A stretch of DNA of 8,485 nt, from contig DAOVXM010000080.1 of assembly GCA_030636125.1 (NCBI GenBank), positions 1 through 8,485 of the forward strand, in the 5' to 3' direction. The position numbers and the translations under genes were made by a program. Shown here in pieces: positions 1 through 7,457 of the stretch; position 1 is the stretch's first letter, and every line of letters starts with the position of its first letter. Under the pieces are notes generated by a model, which had not been told where the DNA came from, ran no database searches, and saw only the letters and a program-made list of their open reading frames with translations. This stretch comes from Chloroflexota bacterium. Its GTDB lineage: Bacteria; Chloroflexota; Anaerolineae; Anaerolineales; UBA4823.

Positions 1-2
1 AA

Positions 3-1397
3 AAAACGACACCATTACTTAGCGCGCTCACAATTATCACTATAATTCTTGGTGGATGGATATACATAAATCTCGGACAACCAGGTTTTTACGGGGAAGG
101 GATTTTTGTTATCCTTAAAAACCAAACTGACACATCCGAGGCCGAAGATATCCCCAGCTACACAGCACGCCGGCATTATGTGTATGAAACCTTGACCGAA
201 CATGCAAATCGGACGCAGAATGACTTGCAAACAGTATTTGACAATCTAGGGATCGATTACACAGCATATTATCTGGTAAATGGGCTTCAAGTACAAGGGG
301 GACCCATCCTACGTATCTGGCTGGAAGGCAGACCCGAGGTAGATCGTGTCATTGACAATCCCTGGTTGCGTCCACTTACCTCTCCTCTGCCAACCTCGTC
401 TGGTTTCGCTCAAGCACCAACCAACCCAACCTGGAATCTCAACGCCATCAAAGCCAATCGTGTTTGGGATGAGCTTGGTGTCACTGGAGCTGGAATCGTT
501 ATCGGGCAATCCGATAGTGGAATTGACGGTGAACACCCAGAATTATATGTGAGCTACAGGGGCGTTAACAGTGGTCACGACTATAACTGGTTCGACCCAT
601 GGAATGGCACCACGAAACCGACCGATATTGATGGTCATGGGACCCACTCATTGGGGATCATTGTAGGTCAAAGAGTCGGTGTTGCTCCAGGCGCATCGTG
701 GTATGGTTGTGTCAACCTTGCTCGAAACCTGGGCAACCCGTCATTGTATTTAGACTGCATGCAGTTTATGCTCGCTCCGTTTCCAATTGGAGGAGATCCT
801 TTAAAGGATGGGGATCCATCTCTCGGTGCCCATATTTCGAATAATTCCTGGGGATGCCCGCAGATAGAAGGATGTGATTCAGGCGCGTTACTACCGGCCG
901 TGCGCGCATTACGTGACGCCGGTGTTTTTGTGGTGGCCTCCGCTGGTAATGATGGTCCGAATTGTGAGTCCTTGAGCGTTCCAATTCCTATATACGAAGA
1001 GGCATATGCAGTAGGATCAATAGACCAATTCGGGCAGTTATCAAGTTTCAGCAGCTTGGGACCTGTTACAGTTGATGGCAGTGGAAGGACTAAGCCCGAT
1101 TTAACTGCTCCGGGTGAAGAAGTGCTTTCGGCGATGCCAAATAACAGTTATGATTATCTTAGCGGGACATCCTTTGCGGGACCGCATGTTGCCGGGGTGG
1201 TAGCTTTGATGTGGTCTGCAAATCCAATACTTATAGGCGACATGGACCGGACCGAAGAGATTCTTGCCCATACAGCTCAGCCTTACACAGGCAATATTCC
1301 TGCATGCGAGGGGGCTAGTTCAAATCCCAGCACAGCAGTAGGTTACGGAATTGTGGATGCTTATGCTGCTGTGAAGATGGCTTTAGAGGCCAGGTGA
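3..1397 (+). CDS. Membrane-anchored S8 (subtilisin-like) serine peptidase, bacillopeptidase F-like; 5' end outside window
   Basis: An endopeptidase of the subtilase family, probably acting outside the cytoplasmic membrane. The reading frame is open from the left edge: codons from position 3 have no stop. The GTG at 180 is internal, because the residues before it belong to the same protein. They include a hydrophobic segment (about 15-74, LLSALTIITILGGWIYI) that looks like a membrane anchor or signal, followed by a propeptide-like region (about 99-360). The catalytic Asp is in SDSGID (codon 513), the His in DGHGTH (636), the oxyanion Asn in SAGNDG (948) and the Ser in SGTSFAGPHVAG (1170), so the triad is intact. 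The block with NNSWGC and paired cysteines resembles the bacillopeptidase F-like subgroup, and the cysteines could form disulfides outside the cell. The protein ends just after the peptidase domain, with no C-terminal extension. The substrate is unknown. The missing N-terminus could hold more membrane segments. Confidence 0.9.
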   Translation, partial: KTTPLLSALTIITIILGGWIYINLGQPGFYGEGIFVILKNQTDTSEAEDIPSYTARRHYVYETLTEHANRTQNDLQTVFDNLGIDYTAYYLVNGLQVQGGPILRIWLEGRPEVDRVIDNPWLRPLTSPLPTSSGFAQAPTNPTWNLNAIKANRVWDELGVTGAGIVIGQSDSGIDGEHPELYVSYRGVNSGHDYNWFDPWNGTTKPTDIDGHGTHSLGIIVGQRVGVAPGASWYGCVNLARNLGNPSLYLDCMQFMLAPFPIGGDPLKDGDPSLGAHISNNSWGCPQIEGCDSGALLPAVRALRDAGVFVVASAGNDGPNCESLSVPIPIYEEAYAVGSIDQFGQLSSFSSLGPVTVDGSGRTKPDLTAPGEEVLSAMPNNSYDYLSGTSFAGPHVAGVVALMWSANPILIGDMDRTEEILAHTAQPYTGNIPACEGASSNPSTAVGYGIVDAYAAVKMALEAR

Positions 1398-1414
1398 TTA
1401 ACTCCTCTATTTTT
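1384..1414 (+). terminator. Weak candidate rho-independent terminator after the peptidase gene
   Basis: TAGAGG (1384-1389) pairs with CCTCTA (1404-1409). Two further pairs (A1392-T1403, G1393-C1402) form after a two-base bulge, leaving an 8-base loop. A run of five T (1410-1414) follows directly. The hairpin overlaps the stop codon at 1395-1397. The stem is short and only moderately GC-rich, so this is tentative, but it sits where the peptidase transcript would be expected to end. Confidence 0.35.
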
Positions 1415-1548
1415 GTGATTATCCATCCCAAGGAATAATATTCGTTGCATATATATCATTGTTATTGATGGTATTATGAAAGGGATCAAGTATGGACATA
1501 GAGGTGGCACCAATTATGTTATACCCATTTTTGATACGCCAACTGCGA

Positions 1549-1576
1549 TTGTCAAACATGGTGATTCAGGTATTCT
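1549..1576 (+). promoter_or_regulatory. Candidate sigma70-type promoter for the four-gene unit
   Basis: TTGTCA (1549-1554) and TATTCT (1571-1576) are separated by 16 bases and resemble -35 and -10 boxes. Transcription would begin near 1583, about 45 bases before the ATG at 1627, with the ribosome binding site in between. It lies in the only sizeable gap upstream of the four closely spaced genes. No operator-like palindrome is evident beside it. AT-rich gaps yield such matches by chance, so confidence is low. Confidence 0.3.
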
Positions 1577-1615
1577 AGGTATTGGTTTTTTGACCCAATA
1601 GATGAAATACTATTC

Positions 1616-1620
1616 GGAGA
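1616..1620 (+). promoter_or_regulatory. Ribosome binding site of the AGPS-like gene
   Basis: GGAGA lies six bases before the ATG at 1627. This is the clearest Shine-Dalgarno match in the window and fixes the start of the AGPS-like gene. The other starts in the cluster have only weak matches, consistent with translation following from the upstream gene. Confidence 0.6.
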
Positions 1621-1626
1621 TTTTTC

Positions 1627-3219
1627 ATGAGACGCTGGAATGGATGGGGGGACGAAAGTATACACTACCCCCTCCAAGAGACAGCCAAAGAACACTTGGT
1701 ATCGATTATTGGTAGAACCAATCCAACTCCGGATCAATCGTTGGACCGAGTATTGGTTTCAATACCTGATTCGACTTTGCCGACTCACCCCTTAGTTAGC
1801 ATAGATGCTCAAGATCGTTTGCGGCATGCACGTGGTCAGAGCCTTCCAGATTGGATAGCGATGCGTTCGGGAAATATTGGGGCCTTTCCCTGTGGGGTAG
1901 CTTACCCTACATCCAATGAAAAGATCAGAAAAATATTGGGTTTCGCCCGAGAACACGGCCTAAAAATTATTCCTTACGGTGGTGGCACCAGCGTTGTGGG
2001 TCATATCAACCCTCGCCCCGACGACGATCAGGTCTTGACAGTAGATCTTTCAAGAATGAACAAGTTAATCCACCTGGACGAAACCAGTCTCCTGGCGACA
2101 TTTGATGCTGGTGTGTCTGGTTCTGAGCTTGAGAGTCAATTAAACTCCCACGGTTATACACTTGGGCATTTCCCACAATCATTTGAACTATCCACCTTGG
2201 GCGGATGGATAGCAACTAGATCCTGCGGGCAGCAATCCTATCATTACGGTCGAATCGAAGATCTGTTCGCTGGCGGAAAGGTCGAAACCCCGATAGGATC
2301 GCTAACACTGCCTCCCCTTCCAGCAAGCGCTGCTGGACCGGATATAAAACATTTAATCCTTGGTAGTGAAGGGCGCCTGGGCATCATCACTCAAGCAACA
2401 GTACGAATCCGTCGTTTACCCGAGACCGAAAGATTTTATGGGGTTTTCTTTCATGAATGGGAGGCAGGTATCAATGCCGTACGAATGATCGTACAAGAAG
2501 GTGTCCAGGTGTCTATGTTGCGCCTAAGTGATCCTCAGGAAACTAAAACCACTTTGTTACTTTCTGGAAAAGACGATTTGGTCCAATGGGCTGATCGTGC
2601 ATTAAATTTACTCGGATATGGAAAAAACCGTTGCCTGCTGATTTTTGGGATTACTGGAGATTATAAATCTGCCAAACTTGCCCGCCGACAAACTAACTCA
2701 ATTGTTCGTTTATTCGGAGGTCTCCCAACCGGGAAAGTGATCGGATCGATCTGGCGAAAGAGCCGCTTTAAAACTCCTTACCTGCGCAACACACTTTGGG
2801 AACTTGGTTATGCTTTGGATACCATCGAAACCGCGGTTCCATGGGTAAAAGTGTTCCATTTAGCACAAACAGTAACTGAGACCCTGCGGTATGGATTGGC
2901 TGAACTAGATGAACGAGTATTAGCTTTTTCGCACCTTTCACACGTCTATATTGATGGAGCCAGTATATATGTTACATATTTATTTCGGCGAGCTGAGGCT
3001 CCTGAAGAAACGTTCCGAAGATGGGAACACATGAAACGCATTACAAGCGAATCAATTATCGCTCATGGTGGCACGATCAGCCACCAACATGGTGTTGGCA
3101 ATGATCATGTACCTTATCTACTCTCTGAAAAAAGCCAGGTTGGCATGACAATACTTGAAACTGTACAGAAAAAGCTCGATCCTGATGGATTACTGAATCC
3201 GGGTAAATTGTTGGTCTAA
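1627..3219 (+). CDS. FAD-binding oxidase of the alkyldihydroxyacetonephosphate synthase (AGPS) family
   Basis: A 530-residue flavoprotein with the VAO/PCMH fold. AGPS enzymes swap the acyl chain of acyl-dihydroxyacetone phosphate for a fatty alcohol, the step that makes the ether bond of ether lipids. The N-terminal WNGWGD (residues 4-9) matches the start of the conserved AGPS region and supports this start codon. The FAD-binding segment PYGGGTSVVG covers 116-125. The blocks FPQSFELSTLGGW (182-194) and GSEGRLG (246-252) are family hallmarks. R299 and Y448 (in GASIY) sit where AGPS has its catalytic Arg and Tyr. The His-rich active-site motif reads S485-H-Q-H-G-V-G, so the middle His of the eukaryotic HHH is Gln. 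The C-terminus LDPDGLLNPGKLL is typical of bacterial FAD-linked oxidases. No signal peptide or membrane segment is visible. The Gln change leaves the true substrate open; another hydroxy-acid or glycerol-type oxidation is possible. The next gene starts five bases later. Confidence 0.85.
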   Translation: MRRWNGWGDESIHYPLQETAKEHLVSIIGRTNPTPDQSLDRVLVSIPDSTLPTHPLVSIDAQDRLRHARGQSLPDWIAMRSGNIGAFPCGVAYPTSNEKIRKILGFAREHGLKIIPYGGGTSVVGHINPRPDDDQVLTVDLSRMNKLIHLDETSLLATFDAGVSGSELESQLNSHGYTLGHFPQSFELSTLGGWIATRSCGQQSYHYGRIEDLFAGGKVETPIGSLTLPPLPASAAGPDIKHLILGSEGRLGIITQATVRIRRLPETERFYGVFFHEWEAGINAVRMIVQEGVQVSMLRLSDPQETKTTLLLSGKDDLVQWADRALNLLGYGKNRCLLIFGITGDYKSAKLARRQTNSIVRLFGGLPTGKVIGSIWRKSRFKTPYLRNTLWELGYALDTIETAVPWVKVFHLAQTVTETLRYGLAELDERVLAFSHLSHVYIDGASIYVTYLFRRAEAPEETFRRWEHMKRITSESIIAHGGTISHQHGVGNDHVPYLLSEKSQVGMTILETVQKKLDPDGLLNPGKLLV

Positions 3220-3224
3220 AGAAT

Positions 3225-4811
3225 ATGTGGACAAAAGGTTGGCGCGACCGGGTTTGGTCAATTTTGGATTCACATTGGGATATCATCGTAATTGGTGGAG
3301 GTATTACTGGTGCTGGCATCCTACGAGAAGCGGCTAGGGTAGGCCTACGCGCTCTTCTCATCGAAGCACATGATTTTGCATCAGGTACATCCAGCCGTTC
3401 ATCCAAGCTTGTCCATGGGGGATTCCGCTATTTGCGCAATGGTCAATTAACTTTGACCTATGAATCAGTTCGTGAGCGTGAGTATCTGCTAAAAGATGGG
3501 AAGGGCTTGGTCAATAAGCTAGGATTTCTTATGCCAAGCTACAACACCGATAAAATACCCATCTGGCTCATGGGATTAGGGTTAGCTGTATATTCTGTTC
3601 TAGCACTTAGATGGGATCATCGCAGATATAACTCGACCGAATTCCGGAAATTATGCCCCCAGTTGAACACAGATGGTCTGCATGGGGGCTATCGTTTTTT
3701 CGATGCCCAGGCTGACGATGCCCGCCTTGTGCTACGAGTTATCCAAGAGGCAGTAGTCGATGGAGGTGTAGCATTAAATTACGCGTCTGTTTCCGGTCTT
3801 CTCCGTGATGATCATAATAACGTCTCGGGCGTTATCATAACTGATAAAGCTCCTGCTGGCGATGGTCGCAGTATGGAAATAAAATCATCTGTCGTTATAA
3901 ACGCAACCGGAGCCTGGGCTGATGAGATACGAGCACACATCAACCAGCCACGTAGGTTGCGGAAATTACGGGGTAGCCACTTAATTTTACCTTATCACCG
4001 GCTGCCATTAACTCGAGCAATAAGCATTTTTAACCCACAGGACGGTCGTCCCGTATTCGCTTTTCCCTGGGAAGGAATTATCATCGTTGGCACTACTGAT
4101 GTTGATCACCAAGCAACCATGAACTCGGATATCAGCATCACTCAAGCCGAAGTAGAATACTTATTACAGGCTATCCATATCACATTTCCAGGTCAAGAAT
4201 TAAGTATTGACGACATTCAAGCTACTTTTTCAGGTGTTCGACCGGTTGTGGATACACGAAAAACCGATCCCTCAAAGGAATCCAGAGAACATATCATCTG
4301 GAACGAATATGGGCTAGTGACCGTTACTGGTGGGAAATTAACTACATTCCGCTTAATGGCACTACAAGCTCTTAAAGTGGCTTTATCTTGTATACCAGAT
4401 TGTCCAAAGATCCATTCGAAGCAGCCTATATTGAACGCTCTTCCCGTAAGTGAGGTTAAACAAACTGATTTACCCTTGCCTCTAAGGTTACGTCTGCTAG
4501 GCCGTTATGGTGAAAACATAGCCACGATGATCAGCACAGCACAAACGAATGAGCTAACTCTGATCGATCATTCCACTGCATTGTGGGCTGAGTTAAGATG
4601 GGCTGCCAGATCCGAGGGTGTTGTACATCTTGATGATTTATTACTGCGTCGAGTCCGCTTAGGGCTACTTCTTCCCCATGGAGGTATTAATAAATTGGAA
4701 AAAATTCGCTCAATTGTCCAGGAAGAGCTTGATTGGGATGACGCTCGCTGGGAAAAAGAGTGCACAGAATATGTAACTTTATGGCACCAGTATCATCAAT
4801 TCAACAACTAG
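3225..4811 (+). CDS. glpD: FAD-dependent glycerol-3-phosphate dehydrogenase (GlpD/GlpA type)
   Basis: Oxidises sn-glycerol-3-phosphate to dihydroxyacetone phosphate and passes electrons through FAD, usually to membrane quinones. At 528 residues it is near the usual length of aerobic GlpD. The dinucleotide-binding motif is G24-G-G-I-T-G29, with the ribose-binding Glu at E47. The family blocks GTSSRSSKLVHGGFRYL (54-70), FAFPWEGIIIVGTTD, SGVRPVVD and TVTGGKLTTFRLMA follow in order. The hydrophobic stretch IPIWLMGLGLAVYSVLAL matches the part of GlpD that touches the membrane, which suggests peripheral membrane attachment. A short C-terminal helical domain follows, with none of the extra cysteines expected for a GlpA [2Fe-2S] region. 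It begins five bases after the AGPS-like gene, so the two are probably co-translated. Its product DHAP is the precursor of the acyl-DHAP used by AGPS enzymes, which gives a plausible functional link. FAD binding and family are firm; the exact acceptor is inferred. Confidence 0.92.
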   Translation: MWTKGWRDRVWSILDSHWDIIVIGGGITGAGILREAARVGLRALLIEAHDFASGTSSRSSKLVHGGFRYLRNGQLTLTYESVREREYLLKDGKGLVNKLGFLMPSYNTDKIPIWLMGLGLAVYSVLALRWDHRRYNSTEFRKLCPQLNTDGLHGGYRFFDAQADDARLVLRVIQEAVVDGGVALNYASVSGLLRDDHNNVSGVIITDKAPAGDGRSMEIKSSVVINATGAWADEIRAHINQPRRLRKLRGSHLILPYHRLPLTRAISIFNPQDGRPVFAFPWEGIIIVGTTDVDHQATMNSDISITQAEVEYLLQAIHITFPGQELSIDDIQATFSGVRPVVDTRKTDPSKESREHIIWNEYGLVTVTGGKLTTFRLMALQALKVALSCIPDCPKIHSKQPILNALPVSEVKQTDLPLPLRLRLLGRYGENIATMISTAQTNELTLIDHSTALWAELRWAARSEGVVHLDDLLLRRVRLGLLLPHGGINKLEKIRSIVQEELDWDDARWEKECTEYVTLWHQYHQFNN

Positions 4812-4823
4812 GTTATTTGATGA

Positions 4824-7412
4824 ATGACTGACATCTCTCGGTTAATTAACTCGTGGCGAAGTGAACCATCCATCGGTGGTAATATCACCGCTTGGCGGAC
4901 GATTCCATTTCGTAAAGCTAAGCTGGTTCCATTGCCCGACGAACTTCACCCAGCACTGGTTCAGGCGCTTAACAACTCTGGCATCCAGACATTGTTCACG
5001 CATCAAGCACAAGCCTGGAAGCAGATTCAAGCTGGATTCAACACAGGGATTGTAACTGGTACAGCTAGCGGCAAGACTTTATGCTATAACTTACCCGTAC
5101 TCGATCACCTTTTCCGCAATCCAGATGCTCGTGCGCTATACTTCTTCCCCACGAAAGCCTTATCTCAAGACCAATATAATGTTATTAGAGATCTTCTATT
5201 AGAGGTCAATGCGTCAGTAACTTCTGACCCACTAAATTCACTATCATTAGGTGTCTATGATGGAGATACCCAAAGGAAGGACCGCTCAGCCATACGTGAG
5301 AATGCCCGCATATTGATCAGCAACCCTGATATGTTGCATGCGGGAATACTACCCCATCACACAGTCTGGGCTGGATTTTTCCGTTATTTGAGATACATTG
5401 TCATCGATGAAATGCATGCGTACCGGGGTGTCTTCGGCTCACATGTTGCTAATGTAATACGCCGGCTAAAACGCATTGCTAAGTTTTATGGCTCTAATCC
5501 CCAATTCATTCTAACTTCAGCTACCATAGCGAATCCTAAGGAGTTGGCAGAGAATTTGATTGAGGAAGAAATCCACCTTATCGATGAAGACGGTTCAGCC
5601 CTTGGGTCAAAATATTTTCTAATTTACAATCCTCCAGTGGTTGACCAACATCTTGGAATACGTCGTAGCGCCTTGCATGAAAGTGTACGCCTGGCAGAAG
5701 ATTTAATAACCTACAACGTTCAGACGATAATTTTTGCCCGTTCGCGACGGACAGTTGAGATCATATTAACCTATCTAAGAGAATCCTCAAATCCAAACTA
5801 CCCCAAGGAATTATCCGCCACAAACCTTAGTAATAAAACAAGTAAAGAGGATTTCATACGGGGTTATCGCTCTGGCTACCTCCCCCAACAACGCCGCGAA
5901 ATTGAGCGTGGACTGCGTCAAGGACACGTGCGGACAGTAGTCGCTACAAATGCGCTGGAATTGGGTATTGATATCGGTGGCATGGGGGCAACGCTGCTCG
6001 TAGGATATCCCGGCACAATAGCAGCTACTTGGCAACAAGCCGGACGTTCAGGCAGAGGGAATGACACCTCACTTACAGTGCTTGTTGCAACTGCTGACCC
6101 ACTCGACCAATTCCTTGCAGCGAATCCAAACTATTTTTTCGAACGTTCTCCCGAGCATGCACTCATTAATCCAGATAACTTGTTAATCCTTATTGAGCAT
6201 CTACGTTGTGCTGCCTTTGAACTCCCTTTCCGGGTTGCAGATGGATTTGGACAGGTGGAACCATCACAACTGGATGAATTCCTAATGTTTTTACAAAATG
6301 AGGGCATTCTTCACAAATCAGATGAAAAATATTTTTGGATGGCAGATCAATATCCCGCTCAATCCGTTTCCTTGCGGCATGCCTCAGCAAATAATGTACT
6401 CCTTCAATCCTTGGAAAATGATTTATCAATAACAATTGGGGAAGTAGACCAACCCAGCGCTTATTGGATGGTCCATCCGGGGGCTATCTATCTGCATGAG
6501 GGAAAAACTTACACAGTCAAGGAGCTCGATCTTGAGGAAAATGTGGCCAGACTTATTAGAAATGAGACAGATTATTACACAGAACCGCTTAGAGAAACTA
6601 CCGTACAACTATTGGAGTTGAAAGCGGAAGAGGAAGCTCAAGGAGCAATTAAAGCTTATGGAGAACTCAGTGTAACGTCTCAGTTAATCGGATTCCGGAA
6701 AATTAGATGGTTTACACATGAAAATCTCGGTGTTAGTGACCTATCTCTTCCACCCACAGAGCTGATTACGACAGGTTATTGGTTGGCGTTAACAGACGCA
6801 ACCGTTGAAAAGTTACAAAAAAACGAGGAATGGAGCGGCGATCCGAACAATTATGGCCCTAACTGGACCAAACTTCGCAATGAAGTGCGAAAGAGGGATA
6901 ATTATCAATGTCAGGTCTGTGGCTTACCAGAAAGTGTCCGATCCCATGATGTGCACCACATTACACCCTTTCGTTACTTCCAATCCCACCAATATGCGAA
7001 TCGGTTGGAAAACCTGGTAACGCTCTGTCCAAGATGTCATCGTAGAGCTGAAACTGTCGTGCGTGTTAAGAGTGGTTTATCTGGTATCGCTTTTGTACTA
7101 AAACATATTGCCCCATTATTTTTGATGTGTGATACGCGTGACATTGGTGTACATTCGGATCCAAAGTCATCCATCACAAAGGGTAAAGCGACAATTGTCA
7201 TATTTGACCAAATTCCTGCTGGAATCGGCTTTAGTCAACAGTTGTATGAATTACACGAGGAAATCATAAAATATTCCCAAGAATTGGTATCGTCCTGTGA
7301 ATGCAGCGATGGATGTCCATCATGTGTAGGTCCTGGGGGAGAAAGTGGTAGCGGGGGGAAGCAAGAAACATTGGCGATATTAGAAGCTCTTAACGGAACG
7401 TTTATGGTATAA
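4824..7412 (+). CDS. mrfA: MrfA/YprA-family DEAD/DEAH-box helicase with DUF1998 and an embedded HNH nuclease domain
   Basis: An ATP-dependent superfamily 2 DNA helicase of 862 residues. Motif I is TGTASGKT (78-85), motif II is D195-E-M-H198, and motif III is S232-A-T234. The second RecA domain has IIFARSRRTVE, then ATNALELGIDIGG (374-386) and motif VI QQAGRSGRG (404-412). The C-terminal DUF1998 region includes PLFLMCDTRDIG (764-775) and a zinc-type cysteine cluster C825-x-C827-x3-C831-x2-C834, as in MrfA. In Bacillus subtilis, MrfA works with the exonuclease MrfB to repair mitomycin C damage, and an MrfB-like gene follows here after 45 bases. Unlike standard MrfA, about 70 residues with a full HNH signature lie inside DUF1998, between TTGYW (649-653) and GLSGIAF (from 751). 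The frame runs unbroken through the insert. The ATG at 4824 is 12 bases after the preceding stop; an ATG at 4820 hits a stop after three codons. The ribosome binding site is weak, which suggests coupling. Confidence 0.9.
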   Translation: MTDISRLINSWRSEPSIGGNITAWRTIPFRKAKLVPLPDELHPALVQALNNSGIQTLFTHQAQAWKQIQAGFNTGIVTGTASGKTLCYNLPVLDHLFRNPDARALYFFPTKALSQDQYNVIRDLLLEVNASVTSDPLNSLSLGVYDGDTQRKDRSAIRENARILISNPDMLHAGILPHHTVWAGFFRYLRYIVIDEMHAYRGVFGSHVANVIRRLKRIAKFYGSNPQFILTSATIANPKELAENLIEEEIHLIDEDGSALGSKYFLIYNPPVVDQHLGIRRSALHESVRLAEDLITYNVQTIIFARSRRTVEIILTYLRESSNPNYPKELSATNLSNKTSKEDFIRGYRSGYLPQQRREIERGLRQGHVRTVVATNALELGIDIGGMGATLLVGYPGTIAATWQQAGRSGRGNDTSLTVLVATADPLDQFLAANPNYFFERSPEHALINPDNLLILIEHLRCAAFELPFRVADGFGQVEPSQLDEFLMFLQNEGILHKSDEKYFWMADQYPAQSVSLRHASANNVLLQSLENDLSITIGEVDQPSAYWMVHPGAIYLHEGKTYTVKELDLEENVARLIRNETDYYTEPLRETTVQLLELKAEEEAQGAIKAYGELSVTSQLIGFRKIRWFTHENLGVSDLSLPPTELITTGYWLALTDATVEKLQKNEEWSGDPNNYGPNWTKLRNEVRKRDNYQCQVCGLPESVRSHDVHHITPFRYFQSHQYANRLENLVTLCPRCHRRAETVVRVKSGLSGIAFVLKHIAPLFLMCDTRDIGVHSDPKSSITKGKATIVIFDQIPAGIGFSQQLYELHEEIIKYSQELVSSCECSDGCPSCVGPGGESGSGGKQETLAILEALNGTFMV
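6840..7052 (+). other. HNH endonuclease domain inserted in the helicase DUF1998 region
   Basis: Helicase residues 673-743 form an HNH module. It starts with NWTKLRNEVRKRDNYQCQVCG, with the first zinc pair at C696 and C699. V710-H711-H712-I713 carries the general-base His, N730 is in ENLVTLC, and the second zinc pair C735/C738 is followed by H739. Every signature residue of the family is present, so the domain may be catalytic. HNH domains use a single divalent metal to cut DNA. Flanking DUF1998 blocks continue on both sides, showing an internal insertion and not an end fusion. I see no flanking repeats or intron-like borders, and base composition matches the surroundings. A purely DNA-binding role cannot be excluded. 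Confidence 0.88.
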
Positions 7413-7457
7413 CTACGAGACTAAAACGCAATAGCTTCTTATCCAATAAATCGAAAG

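Noticed and set aside
1445..1477. TTGCAT and TATTAT as an alternative promoter in the gap
   Set aside because: The spacing is 21 bases, too long for a standard sigma70 promoter; the pair at 1549-1576 fits better.
3077..3406. 109-codon open frame on the minus strand across the AGPS-glpD junction
   Set aside because: It is antisense to two well-supported genes, overlaps their conserved motifs, and its translation shows no recognisable domain.
6805..7020. Second + strand frame overlapping the HNH region, considered as a separate gene or frameshift sign
   Set aside because: The helicase frame runs unbroken through this stretch and encodes the full HNH signature, so the other frame is a by-product.
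6840..7052. HNH insert as a homing endonuclease in an intein or intron
   Set aside because: No intein splice blocks or intron-like borders are visible, the insert is only about 70 residues, and flanking helicase blocks continue in frame with no repeats.
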